Assembly (NCBI GenBank): GCA_963681505.1 | Contig: OY811976.1 | Span: 2,120,916 to 2,184,915 of the forward strand | Source of the DNA: Eunapius fragilis | Taxonomy: Eukaryota; Porifera; Demospongiae; Spongillida; Spongillidae | Length of the DNA: 64,000 nt | Direction: 5' to 3' | Shown: positions 45,940 through 57,004 of the stretch, in pieces | Layout of the letters: each line of letters begins with the position of its first letter | How positions within the stretch are numbered: the stretch's first letter is position 1 | Notes under the pieces: generated by a model | What the model was told of the DNA's origin: nothing | Seen by the model: only the letters and a program-made list of their open reading frames with translations | Database searches by the model: none | Made by a program: the position numbers and the translations under genes

Positions 45940-47317
45940 CTGTAGTAAAAAAAAAAAAGAATTACTCATATCATTATCATCATTCAAGTGGCCACAAAGA
46001 ATAGTTTGCTACAAAGAAATGTTGTGTACTTCCATGCTTAAAACATAAACCATAGTAAGACATGCAGCTTCAGTTTAAAATTGTACATACTATTAAAGTC
46101 AAGAACTCATAATGCTAAAAGTCAGCTTAAACTTGGACGTTATTTTTTATATTTACAGGCAATTGCCTACAGTGACTTGGCCATCTTGATGAATTAATAA
46201 TGTAAAGACTATCAATTAGCTTTATGCCTTTGATTTTTTAGCCTCAGGAATATTAACCTTCCCCCTTATTCAAATTGTATTCTTAAACTCTCAGTTGCAA
46301 CATACTGTTTGATATTCCACCTCTACAAAAAGGAGATGGCTCATTTCTACTATTGTTTAAATATAAATTGCTAGACTTTTTTCTTTACCAGGGGTGATAA
46401 TATCACAAGTCCACATCACTTTAGGACACCATATTCAAGTGTTTACAGCAGCAGCATCCTTTTGCTCTAACAACAAATGGGGTTTCCAAATCTAATCATG
46501 ATCTCAAAGGACTGGAAACGTTGTTTTTGGTCCTACATTTTAGAAAAAAGCTTTGCACTTAAGCCCATCTTGCTCACATCAGTCATAAGGCAATGGAAAC
46601 GATTAACTCCAACACATAGTTTCTTCTTTCATATATTTATATGTAAATGTTTTACCTGCATCCATGTATTGCATGGTTCTTGTCAGCACATAGCCACATA
46701 AATGATGATGCTGCTAAATTTGGTTTAAGATTAAAATGACACATATGGGTTTGGTGTATAACTATTAGCCTGTATTTGTGGGATTGCTTTAAAGATTTTA
46801 GCCTGCCCATTTTCCATGTAGTGAAGTTATAAATAAATTCACTGCCCCTCCTAAAGTGATCAGTTGGCAACTTATTTTGCAATTCACAATCATTTGTGGT
46901 GAGCTTAAGATTCCATCGCTGCACTATTACTCCCCTCTGTGATCAAATGTCCAACTGATCTGAATTTTCTCATTGCTCTTGACCTGAATCCAGGAGCTGT
47001 AAAAGCTTTTGACTGTATTTCTGTATTATCAAACTCCTTATGCATATATCATTTATTCCCTGCTCCCTGGCTTAACTGATAGCAGATGTATTGTGATTTT
47101 CCTCATGCTTAGTGCAAGCAAACAGTCAATTCTCATGTGCTGAATTACTTGTAGAAATTTAACATTCAGTCACTTGAATATAGAAGGATACTGTGGTACA
47201 ATTATGTAACATCTTTTCTCATTGATATCAGTACTCATAATACAAGGGACACTCATTCACAAGCTAATACATATATGCATGGGACAATGGAATAATTACA
47301 TATATTCAGTATCTTAC

Positions 47318-47360
47318 CAACAGCTGTGATTAGTAAAAGCAATGAAGCACTTAACAGCAT
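47318..47360 (-). CDS. Signal-peptide exon of the Ig/FN3 receptor gene (copy C)
   Basis: A short first coding exon, MLLSASLLLLITAV, ends at GTTG|GTAAGA in phase 1, matching the phase of the next exon. The hydrophobic run is a plausible signal peptide directing the product to the secretory pathway. The ATG is the first in the exon and the 1.4-kb intron to 45939 is the largest seen in the gene. Confidence 0.65.
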
Positions 47361-47439
47361 GTTGTGAGATGACCCTGTCCTTATTTCCTGCAATAAATAA
47401 TCATCAGACATATTACCTTTATTAGATAATACAGCTATC

Positions 47440-49740
47440 ATGCAACTTTGTCATACAAGGCAACCATTTTAGCATATTGAAAAGGGTTTAGGGATTGAAA
47501 TTGATTTGTACAAACTGCAATGAACATGTTATAATTTAGTATCAAGTTCAAGGCAGCAATTCATTTATAGTAGCAGCTAATGGGAAAATTGTACACAGGA
47601 ACGCTTTGGGCTTGCAAAAGGAGTTACAAGTATTATGTACCTTCTCTTCTTTTTACACTAGTATTCTATTCGAAGCACAGGCAACATGGAATTGCATTTC
47701 ATTAAGCCTGCCCACTAGATCACTAAACTCCTTTTGGAATCGTCCTCTTGGATTTTATGGTATCCTGACCACTGTGTGGTTATCATAAATAAGGTGTCAA
47801 ATACTGGTGCAAGATTGCAAGCACAGGCAAGCATAGGCAAGCATATGCAAGCTTACCTTTGATGGACCAATGGGATTTATAGAGTTCACCTAACAGGAGT
47901 CGTGGACAAATCCCATTGGTGGACTTTCAGTTGTTATGTATTTATACCCTTGCACAGTGTATCGATTCAGTTGGTATGCACTATTATTAGATTGTGTAGT
48001 GTCCAAGGAGATTGCGATTTACCGATAGCATTTGGGATTGCGAGGCAGTTGGGTTGTTAGGTTACCACATATTTGCTGTGTGATATCCAAAATATTTTAC
48101 AGTTTACCCTTTCAATTGTTTTCAGTCTCCAGCATTGGACTTATAGGATTTCCATCACATAGATATTACTAGTATTGATTACGTTGTCTCAGTTTACCAC
48201 AGACATTATGTAGTTTCCCGAATCATGAAAATATGGCATTTTGATCTCAAAATAGTCAATTTGTTATGACTACAAACATTTTTGTGGATTGTTCATTATG
48301 GCTTGTATTCTGTAAATATTTTTCACACAAGCCCCTCCCATCCCCACGCACACAAGGCGATGCATTCATCTACAGCCTTCCAATATACAATTAATGCATC
48401 TTTGAGTAGAATGGGAAAGCTCCTATTAAATGGTTAGCACTAATCAATTAATATGATTGATGGCCAAGGAGATCGTGGTCAAGTCAAATCAGAATTTATA
48501 ACAAATGCACAAATGCAGACCTTGATAAGCGGCAGTTCAGTAAAAAAAAAATCTGCAGCAGATGGAGATGAACCTATGGTACACACCTCATGTATATGAA
48601 TCCATGTGATACAGCACTTCATGTATCGATCAAGCAATTAGGAAGTGGAAAAATAGAAAAGCAGTTGCAGCTGCCCTGAAATATAGAACTGCATAGTGGT
48701 TCTCCAGAAGTTAAATTCAGTGACACAGTGGATTCAGAGAATTGTGTGTCTCTGGTAGGATCTACTACCCTGACCTGGATTCGAGATCCGGCAAGTTGAA
48801 ATAGAAGCATTTCAAGGAATACGGCTATTATAAATTTAAGGCGCTCCTTATTGACATTATTTCGATGGCTAATGGACTGTGTGCCCTGCGGTACACTTGC
48901 CACAAATACGGTACTCCAACATGTAGTAATGGTGCTAAGCAGCCGTAACGGTTACAGAGATGGCTTTTAGGTCGTCCATGGAAGAATAGTGTGATGGCCC
49001 TATAAGCTTCCAGACCTACATTGGTACAGAGGAGACGGTGATATCATAATCTTCCGTCCTTGAAGACAACAATGGAGCAAAAGACATTAATAGAAAGGTA
49101 AGTAGCAATATATTCACGCAGTGATTTTGTATGAAGGGTGTCCGCGACTTATTATACAATTATTGCTGAATTTGTCACCAGCAATAGCCATATGCACTTA
49201 CATGAAAGAAGTTTTCAGAATTACAGTTGCTGGTGCTAGTGAAAGCAATGAAGTAAACACACTGTCCTATTGCATTGAAGGCACATCTGCAACAATTAGA
49301 ATTGAGTTCTGCCACCATGTTTATTGTACAGAGAAACACAAAATGTAGAGCTCTAAAAGACATGGCAGTACCATTCGTAAGGCACTCTAATATGCAAATA
49401 AAATCCTAGTAACTCTAGACCACAGTGAATGGACAAGCCGGATCGACTTCTTGCTCAATACAAAGATGGATATTCGTTGCTTTATCAGATGTCCCTGTTG
49501 TAGGCTAAATTGGATGGTATATCCAACGTAAGTAGAACAAGAAAATCTGGGGTTATAAAGGATACGTCGAGTATCGGCTGCATAAAACCTTTCTTCAACT
49601 AGGCACAAAGTACAAAAGCAGACAATTTTGTTGCAGCACACATTATCAATGCTTCGCATTATCAATGCTTCGCATTATCAATGCTTCGCGTGATAATGTA
49701 TGCTATGAATGATTGCTGTAAAATTAGGGAATCCAAGGTG
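47440..49740. other. Likely promoter and upstream DNA of the Ig/FN3 gene; no gene seen
   Basis: The region 5' of the signal-peptide exon. Small features only: an 11-bp tandem (CAAGCATAGG-like, 47818-47850), a loose inverted pair around CCAATGGGATTTATAG / CAAATCCCATTGG (47870-47925), and three tandem copies of CATTATCAATGCTTCG (49641-49688). No promoter motif can be assigned with confidence. Confidence 0.4.
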
Positions 49741-49755
49741 CTGACTTAACTATAA

Positions 49756-49797
49756 AATCAGCAGGACTCCGTACTGCACCAAACGTTACAAAAAAGT
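49756..49797. repeat. 42-bp sequence repeated at 50381-50422
   Basis: AAAATCAGCAGGACTCCGTACTGCACC... and AAAATCAGCAGGACGCGGTACTGCACC... are near-identical and in the same orientation, about 625 bp apart. Neither is coding. Possibly the ends of a decayed transposon or a duplication boundary. Confidence 0.7.
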
Positions 49798-50601
49798 GAC
49801 TGATTTTCTGGCATACCTTCATCCAACAGATTTTTTTTTTATATTTTATTTAAACACCTAAAAAACAAAGAAACGGGTGCTTTTGTTTTAGTCCATTTAA
49901 TGGAATTTGCAAAAAATAAAATGTGTCGGAGATGAAACTTGAATCATCTTGTCGTTTTAGAAAAGTGTTTATCAATACTACACGGCTGATTGAGATGAAA
50001 GCTGTAGAGAAAAGAACTCATGTTCCAGATCGTATTGTCCGATAAAACTCTCATTGAGCAGTAATACTATAAAATTAAACATGTAGTTAATGAGTCCATG
50101 TTTTTCAAATTTCGGTAATTTATGAGCGTTTCAAATTTCCTCTTAAGGGCGTGGCATCCGAGAACGCGCAAAAGGTTAATATATAATACAGGGAATCCAC
50201 ATATGAACGCTACTCGTTTGGAAGGCGAGTCACTTATAAATCGGTGCGTTAATTCTGTAATGGTATAAGCCCCCAACAACTATATCTACCCCCCCCCCTC
50301 CCCCTCCCCCCAACAGCGAAAAAAATGGTGACACATTTAGCCTTCGAATTAGCCTTCGAATTAGTGATTTCGATTAGTGAAAATCAGCAGGACGCGGTAC
50401 TGCACCAAACGTTACAAAAAAGTAAGATGCCTCAATCGCATGGAAGTGATTAATGAACTTCCATTAAAGACTATGTACATGTATATGATAACTGGAAACA
50501 TAGCAGACCCATGCAGCGACAATGAATTCTACAGTATTGCCGTGGTTACTATTTGGTATACATGCAACATTGCCATTGCAATTTATTAGTTGATGTAATC
50601 G

Positions 50602-50765
50602 CGCACAGCAAAAAAAAAAGCGTAGAATCAATTCTTGACTTTCAATTGATTTGTCACTAACGTTCTGGTATATTGTTAACAGTTTGCACCAGATATGTAA
50701 ACATTTTGTACCAGAATGTAAGTGACAAATCAAGAATTGATTCGACGCGTTATTTTGCTGTGGCG
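50602..50765. mobile_element. Foldback MITE with CRCACAGCAAAA ends
   Basis: The left arm CGCACAGCAAAA...GCGTAGAATCAATTCTTGACTT...GTCACTAACGTTCTGGTA is mirrored by TACCAGAATGTAAGTGACAAATC...GCGTTATTTTGCTGTGGCG. Arms are about 65 bp, the loop about 35 bp. Confidence 0.8.
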
Positions 50766-50957
50766 GTCGATAATGTCATAACCTTTCACTATACCTTTTC
50801 TGCTTCAGCGTGATATTATATCTGGCATAACAAGACTATCACGCTCGTATATGACCACGTACATCTACAAGAAACGAATAATATAGTTACTGGCGACGAT
50901 TTAAATACACAATGAGCGGTTCGAAAGGTTCGACAAGCCCTACCTATACGTATATTC

Positions 50958-51021
50958 AAGAGAACTAGTCCTAATTACTTCCAACGATTAAGAGAACTAG
51001 TCCTAATTACTTCCAACGATT
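50958..51021. repeat. 32-bp tandem duplication
   Basis: AAGAGAACTAGTCCTAATTA-CTTCCAACGATT occurs twice with no mismatch, indicating a recent slippage or repair event. Confidence 0.9.
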
Positions 51022-51499
51022 CTCAACCGTGTACTGTAATATGTATAACTGACTCACTTCCATAATGATTAGCATCTTTCAGCGCTAGTTTGAGGCAGCA
51101 GCCAGGGATGCGACTTCACTTGTGCTTAAAAAAAACTTAAGTAATTCAGTAATTCATAATCCCTGGGTGATGCATGTAGCCATTCATAGTTGCCACGCAT
51201 GCCTAATTGCTGCTGAGGCTATCAAATTCACCTGTGACAGAATTCCCCGCATACACATTTGTTAATGGTAGGAGGTGGGGTGTGCTTGTATAGTACTCCG
51301 AAACACAGCCCACCGATCGATATGATGCTGGAGTGGTACGAGAAATATCGGATAACCCAATATTTATGGTGATAATAAACGAGTGCCTAGTTGGGCATAG
51401 CCCGACCTCTTAAACGATAAGGTCACCCAACTAAGTGCCTATCACTAATTGATCAGAGTGCATTGAAATGTGACCCAAATATAGAAATAATCCGTAGCT

Positions 51500-51532
51500 C
51501 ACACGCACGCATACGCACGCGCGCGCGCACAC

Positions 51533-51569
<37 letters not shown>

Positions 51570-51600
51570 ACACACACACTCACGCACAATACACACATAC
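51500..51600. repeat. (CA)n microsatellite
   Basis: ACGCACGCGCGCGCAC... then about 20 CA units with ATA and CTC interruptions. A solo arm of the snapback MITE family (CCACCAACCTTCTCGTGTAGAGAATGTTTTT) follows directly at 51600-51655. Confidence 0.9.
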
Positions 51601-53344
51601 CTTTGATTCCTATATACCACCAACCTTCTCGTGTAGAGAATGTTTTTTATTATTTGTTTCCTAAATTTTTCTAGTGGATTAGGAATCGTATTTAGTTCTA
51701 GAATCAGGTAGCATAAACGTCAACTTGCGCGATCATGACAGATTTATTTTAGAATCTGCAATTTTAAATATTGCACTAGTCCCAGACTACCTCCATTGGG
51801 GACCAAAGGGTGATAAAGGTTGCAAAAGCGAAGGCATGGTATAAATGTACTCTAAGTCGCGCTATTATCAAATAAACCATGCACCGCAATACATGACCAA
51901 ATTCATGTAAGCAACTTTTGCGTTATACACACAAACAGCGCCTATTACTTTAAAACGGAGAGAGACGCAGTATCTACTGCTGTAACTATTACAGAAGCTA
52001 TTCCTTCCATTCTAGCGATATACCATGCATGGTCATATCCAACATTTATCGATGTAACGTACCTTTGGGTGATCGTTTTGTTGGTCCTTTCGGTACCGCG
52101 CTTGACATAACTCGTTTGGTAGATCTGGCAGCATCTGGATCTTTCCACTTTTAGATGCTCGATTGGAATCAGAATTGTCTTGAGATTGCATGGTAAAACC
52201 ATCGAATTTGATAACGCTGGTCATTTTATACTGGTGAGTCACATTGTGATAGCTGATGTAATGTGCTATTTGTTGATCAACACCAAAGAAGGTACTACTA
52301 GCTTCAGCTAATTGCCCGATCGGTTAGATGTCTAACAGACGCCTGAAGATAACATGCGACACATCCGATTCAGAAGCGATTGGTACACTTGGCGTGCTTT
52401 ACAAATGTTCCTGTCGTGAGCTATACTATCCCGAAGGAAGAAGAAGAAAACGACGACGACGGAGGAGGAAATTTTAGGTGGGACTGGGTACGGACGATGG
52501 GGACGAGTATCTTTGTTCTCTAAAAGTGCACAGTCTGATGACATGGAAACAACGCAGAACTGTTCTCCTATTTGATACCGCTCGATTGCCACTAAGAGCG
52601 AAGTGACCCTGTCCCGCTAGACGCGAGTGACATTTTTTTAATGACTTCAGATTCCTATGTGGAACCTACTCGTGATACCAAACCAGAAAACTACATGCAG
52701 GAGCAGTAGGAAATGATTAACAATCAGCTATACGGTCAAGCGTGAGGATTGGCATGTCTGTAGAACCGCGCGGTGTCACATGCAATTACTTTAAGCTGGT
52801 TGTGGTTGATGGTAATAGATGGCAAGAAACATTTACTTATAGTGTGGGTAAGTCCATTAATGATGTCATGGGGCTAACAGGTTTCATATGCCTTCATGTA
52901 GTTTGTGTGTGAGTGTAGACAGGGACAACTACTACGTGCTATCTAAACTGCTATGAATGGTAGTTTATGGACTCACTTCTGCAGGCCATGAGTTTAAAAA
53001 CTGGCAAACATCACAACAGTTACTATTTGTGCCAAAGAAGGTTGTTATACATACTTATACGCATCGGTTGCCTCCAGTCCATGCAGAGGACCAAACTAAA
53101 GCAGTTGGCAATCTTAATCAGTGCGGTCCATACTAGTACAACGGTGCGCGATTTTTAGCACACACATGACATGCTGCTAATAAATATAGTCATTGTTCAT
53201 ACTACTTCGTACCGGCTGCACAGCAAATTACATAAGAGTGAAGGCCGCCTATTCTTTGCGTATACCGTAGTACGCCATGCAAAACTGAATTAGATATGCA
53301 AGCTGAAAAAACCTTGGTATATAGGTACCCGACGTCTTAAGTGT

Positions 53345-53482
53345 ATATGTGTGTGTGTGTGTGCGTGTGCGTGTGCGTGTGTGCATGTTGTAAGGTGCAT
53401 GTGTGTGCGTGTGTGCATGCATGTTGTGTGTGTGTGTTGTGTGTGTGTGTGTGTGTGTGTGCATGTGTGTGCGCGCGCGCAG
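53345..53482. repeat. (GT)n microsatellite
   Basis: About 140 bp of GT repeats with GCGT and GTGCATGC interruptions, ending in a short (GC)n run. Translations reading CVCVCVC or HTHTHTH are artefacts. Confidence 0.95.
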
Positions 53483-53489
53483 GTTTTAT

Positions 53490-55500
53490 TGAAAACAAAA
53501 TCGTGCATGCACCTATAGCTACGTACCGATACGCTTATATAAGAATTACTGCAGCGATAGTTTGAAGCAGCAGGATAAGACTGCCTGTACTATAATATCC
53601 GCATATAATTCTGCGCACCTAAGCTGCTGCGTGCTCACGATGTATAACCTTCGACATGCTGAGTTGCCATGCATGCCTGTTCAGTGTTGCTGATGCTGTC
53701 TAATTCCAAATCGATATGATGCTGGAGTCAGCACCATGCATGCTATATGAATATCGGACAACCAAGTACGGTGATATGCACCTCTGCCACCATAAGTATA
53801 TGTTAGGCGCAAATTGTGAATTTGTGCAATTTATAAATTGCTGCGCCAACTGTGAATCGTACTATGCACGGTCTGTTTATAAATTGCGCAACGAAAGTTG
53901 AGTTGCGCAATTTGTGAACTGCAAATAAATCTTATTCTTGATAAATGGCATGAAGTTTACAGTAAACACATGCAACACACCAACCCATGAATTGTACAGG
54001 TATCCCTGGTGATTCAGTTGATCCTTTGGCACATATAGCGCATTTCCAGTCACAATTTGGATCTCTAAATACTGCATCAGGAATATGTTCACAGGACTTG
54101 TCATATCGAGAAATTGGCGGTCAAAAGGATTACGCGGTACATGTATTCGGTCATTCCGTAATTCAATGTCCATAGAAAACGCATAGAAAACTGCATAACA
54201 AAACTAAATATACTGACTACGAACTCTCGGATTTGCAATGTACATGGGGACTATACGGCATTTTTTGAGTAATTTTTGCACTTATATTCAGACTTCCACA
54301 TTAGTTATCAAACTTTCCAATGTCCTTTATTTTATCTCATTTCGTTATTCAGTCATCAATAGTTTCCCAACCAAATGATATTTTCCTTGGGTGCTCAAGG
54401 ATTATATGAGAATAGTCAGTCTACTTATAAAATCGCACTTCCGTTGAATGGTTAGTAAGATACACCCCACATGCAAGATGCGTACACGATCATCACGTGC
54501 CACTTATCGTCAGTCAGCCGTGCCCAGACCTTGCAGTTTTTATGATGCTGTTGTTAAATGACCAATAACTATTGCATGTATTGACTTGTACTTAGCATGC
54601 ATGACAACATATCCCTGCACGTGGAGTGTTGCTGTTTCCTCCATTAGAGAAAGAAGATGTTGGTACACGTCACACGTCAGAGATAATATTACTATCTTAT
54701 CTCTGCTCACGTAAGCATAAACATGCATTAACTATTTCCCTGTTACATGGACATGTATTACTTATTTCCTTATTCACTGCCTGTGCATATTGCTGGAACG
54801 ATATGTAGGGAAGGGATGTTGGTGTGGGTCATATGTACACCACTATATTCACACGTCATGCATATACTGTTCTTTGTGTGAATTATCAAACCAGTTCTGA
54901 GCATCCCATTCTAATTAGAGTTCACTGAATGTCCTGTCCCACACAACCCCCCTGAGGAATCAGGTGCTTGTTCAATTCATTTTATAACTCTGTTGAATTG
55001 TAATAAAACTTAAGCACGTGTACACATGAATTGCGAATGCATAGGGGGAAATGTTGCTTCAATTAAATATTCAAATTAATTACCCTAACTGTACAACTAC
55101 GGTACAGCCAGCAAGCCCCCTTTTAATAATTTGCCGGGACTCTACGGAATTATCGCACCTCAATGAGTTACAGAATGACTGCCAGGCCCTAGTCCAGCAA
55201 AGCAGTTGATAAGGCGTAGGCTCAGAACTCATGTTCCGAACAGTTTATTTCCAACTGGTCTCCTTTAGAATCATTGAAAGAACAGCATAAAAGATACAAA
55301 AACAAATTAAAAGAGAACTACTGACAATGTAAGGCCCAAGAATCTGCTGACCTCATCACCTGACTAGGAACTGGATTACCATCACTGCCTCCAGTAACCC
55401 TCACCTCAGAACCATAACTCTCCCATGTGACTGGTAACACACATAATAGTTATCCTTTTTTGTATTTTTCAAGCTGTACTTTCAATATGGTTCCTTGACT
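53490..55500. other. No gene recognised
   Basis: AT-rich DNA with one short foldback (TTTATAAATTGCGCAAC ... GTTGCGCAATTTGTGAA, 53875-53920). No exon with convincing splice sites. Confidence 0.45.
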
Positions 55501-55550
55501 TGTTCCCAGACCTTATGGTGACTGTGCACACAAGCAAGGTGCAATGGATG

Positions 55551-55598
55551 CATGTAAAGTTATGTCACTATTATATAATAGCGACATAACTTTACATG
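55551..55598. mobile_element. 48-bp near-perfect palindrome inserted in the left TIR
   Basis: CATGTAAAGTTATGTC-ACTATTATATAATAGC-GACATAACTTTACATG is self-complementary apart from one central mismatch. It interrupts the left inverted repeat of the Ginger-like element between GCAATGGATG and TTCCGTACGG, which are adjacent in the right end. It may be a tiny foldback transposon. A related TTATATAATAG word sits in the array at 55703-55714. Confidence 0.85.
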
Positions 55599-55623
55599 CA
55601 TATGTTCCGTACGGATGCCCAGC

Positions 55624-55985
55624 ATTGCCGGTTACGTAACCGGATGCCGGTTGTGTAACTGGCTGTCCGGTTATATAACCGGCTGTCCCGTTTCACTGCA
55701 TTATATAATAGCTGTCCGGTTACACAACCGGCTGTCCCGTTGCGTAACCGGCTGTCCCGTTGCGTAACCGGCTGTCCCGTTGTGCAACCGGCTGTCCCGT
55801 TGCGTAACCGGCTGTCCCGTTGCGTAACCGGCTGTCCCGTTGCGTAACCGGCTGTCCCGTTGTGCAACCGGCTGTCCCGTTGCGTAACCGGCTGTCCCGT
55901 TGTGCAACCGGCTGTCCCGTTGCGTAACCGGCTGTCCCGGCTGTCCGGTTGTGTAACCGGCTGTCCCGTTGTGTAACCGGCTGTC
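55624..55985. repeat. 20-bp subterminal array of CCGGTTnnnnAACCGG palindromes
   Basis: About 17 units of GGCTGTCCCGTTGCGTAACC or GGCTGTCCCGTTGTGCAACC plus variants. Each unit contains a GGTTNNNNAACC-type palindrome (for example CCGGTTACGTAACCGG at 55629). Three diverged units occur at the other end (59862-59918). Such arrays commonly serve as transposase binding sites. Frames reading ATGQPVTQRDSRL are translations of the repeat. Confidence 0.92.
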
Positions 55986-56413
55986 CGTTATTTAATATCA
56001 TATGAATATTTATTAATGCACAACTCAGGTTGTTTTTGTTGGTAAGGCCTGATACAACCGGCCATCTGTATGGATGTGACTATTGCACATTTATGGGAAG
56101 ATGTTCTGTCATACTGATAAGATGACAATGTATGTTTATGGACACTAGTACAAAAAATAACTGATGATGTTGTATAATGCTGACATGAGGCTTACAACTG
56201 ACCAGTACATAGCATCATGCAGCAGAAATATTAATATACATGTACTAAGACTGTTACAAATAGTGATAATCAGTTTATACTGCATGTACTGCATGAAGGG
56301 CAGTTCCACATTGCCCTGCGATCTTTTTGTACACTTTTGTCGATCTTCATGCAGGCTACATGGAACCACTGCTGGCAAATATCACATTGAATCATTTTTG
56401 AGCCATCATTAAT

Positions 56414-57001
56414 ATGCCGGCAAATACAGTATACTGGTATGTTCTTCCTGATAGATGCCTTAGGAAGTCTACTTGCAGAAGTTGGGAAGGCAGTCATCAC
56501 TCCGTCCTCAATACTTTTCAAAACATGCTTCCTCATTGCATTCTGTTTATACAATAGAACTGCTGGATCTTGCCCATTACAAATGGAAGTGATATACTCC
56601 AGAGCAAATAATCCACAGTCATGTGATCCTTCCTGCAGTTGAACATCTACAAACTCAACAGAAAATTGGTTTTCTTGTGTTTGAAGTAGGGCACTAATAA
56701 GCTTCAGTGTAGGCTTGGGAAGCTCTTTACCTCCATTGCAGTCAAAGATTTTGATGCTGGTTTTTTGGCAACCAACAGTGGATAGAGCAATCCAATGATT
56801 TTTATTCACATTTATGATCTGCATAAACTGCTTCTGTGGTGGAATCATGGAAAAATTCTGGCTAAGTGCAAGTGGTTGAAAGCCATCTATGGATGGGTGC
56901 TGCTGTTTCAGCATATATTGTGCAGTGGTGATTATAAGATCATCTAGCCAGCTTTTTGGAGATGTAAGTATTGCCTTTGTCAGTTGAACAGTACAGAGAG
57001 T
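56414..57001 (-). pseudogene. Ulp1-type cysteine protease plus PHD finger (transposon-encoded)
   Basis: The minus-strand frame reads SPKSWLDDLIITTAQYMLKQ (start of a Ulp1/SENP-like fold), NKNHWIALSTVG (catalytic His), IKIFDCNGG (Asp), VQLQEGSHDCGLFALEYITS (oxyanion Gln and nucleophile Cys), then a C4HC3 PHD finger: YCICRHINDG, MIQCDICQQWFHVACMKI, WNCPSC, and stop. All catalytic and zinc-binding residues are visible. The frame is continuous upstream with the CXC region of the transposase apart from one TGA at 57002-57004, so it was probably the C-terminal part of one polyprotein or is joined by a short intron (a donor-like GGAG|GTGATG lies just before). The protease would cleave SUMO-like or polyprotein targets, and the PHD would bind histone H3 tails; both are family knowledge, not shown here. 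Confidence 0.85.
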
Positions 57002-57004
57002 AAC

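Noticed and set aside
53249..53565. His/Thr and Cys/Val repeat proteins
   Set aside because: Translations of a (GT)n microsatellite.
55592..56001. Three overlapping minus frames with QPVTQRDSRLRNGTAG repeats
   Set aside because: Translations of the 20-bp subterminal transposon array; frame rotates because 20 is not a multiple of three.
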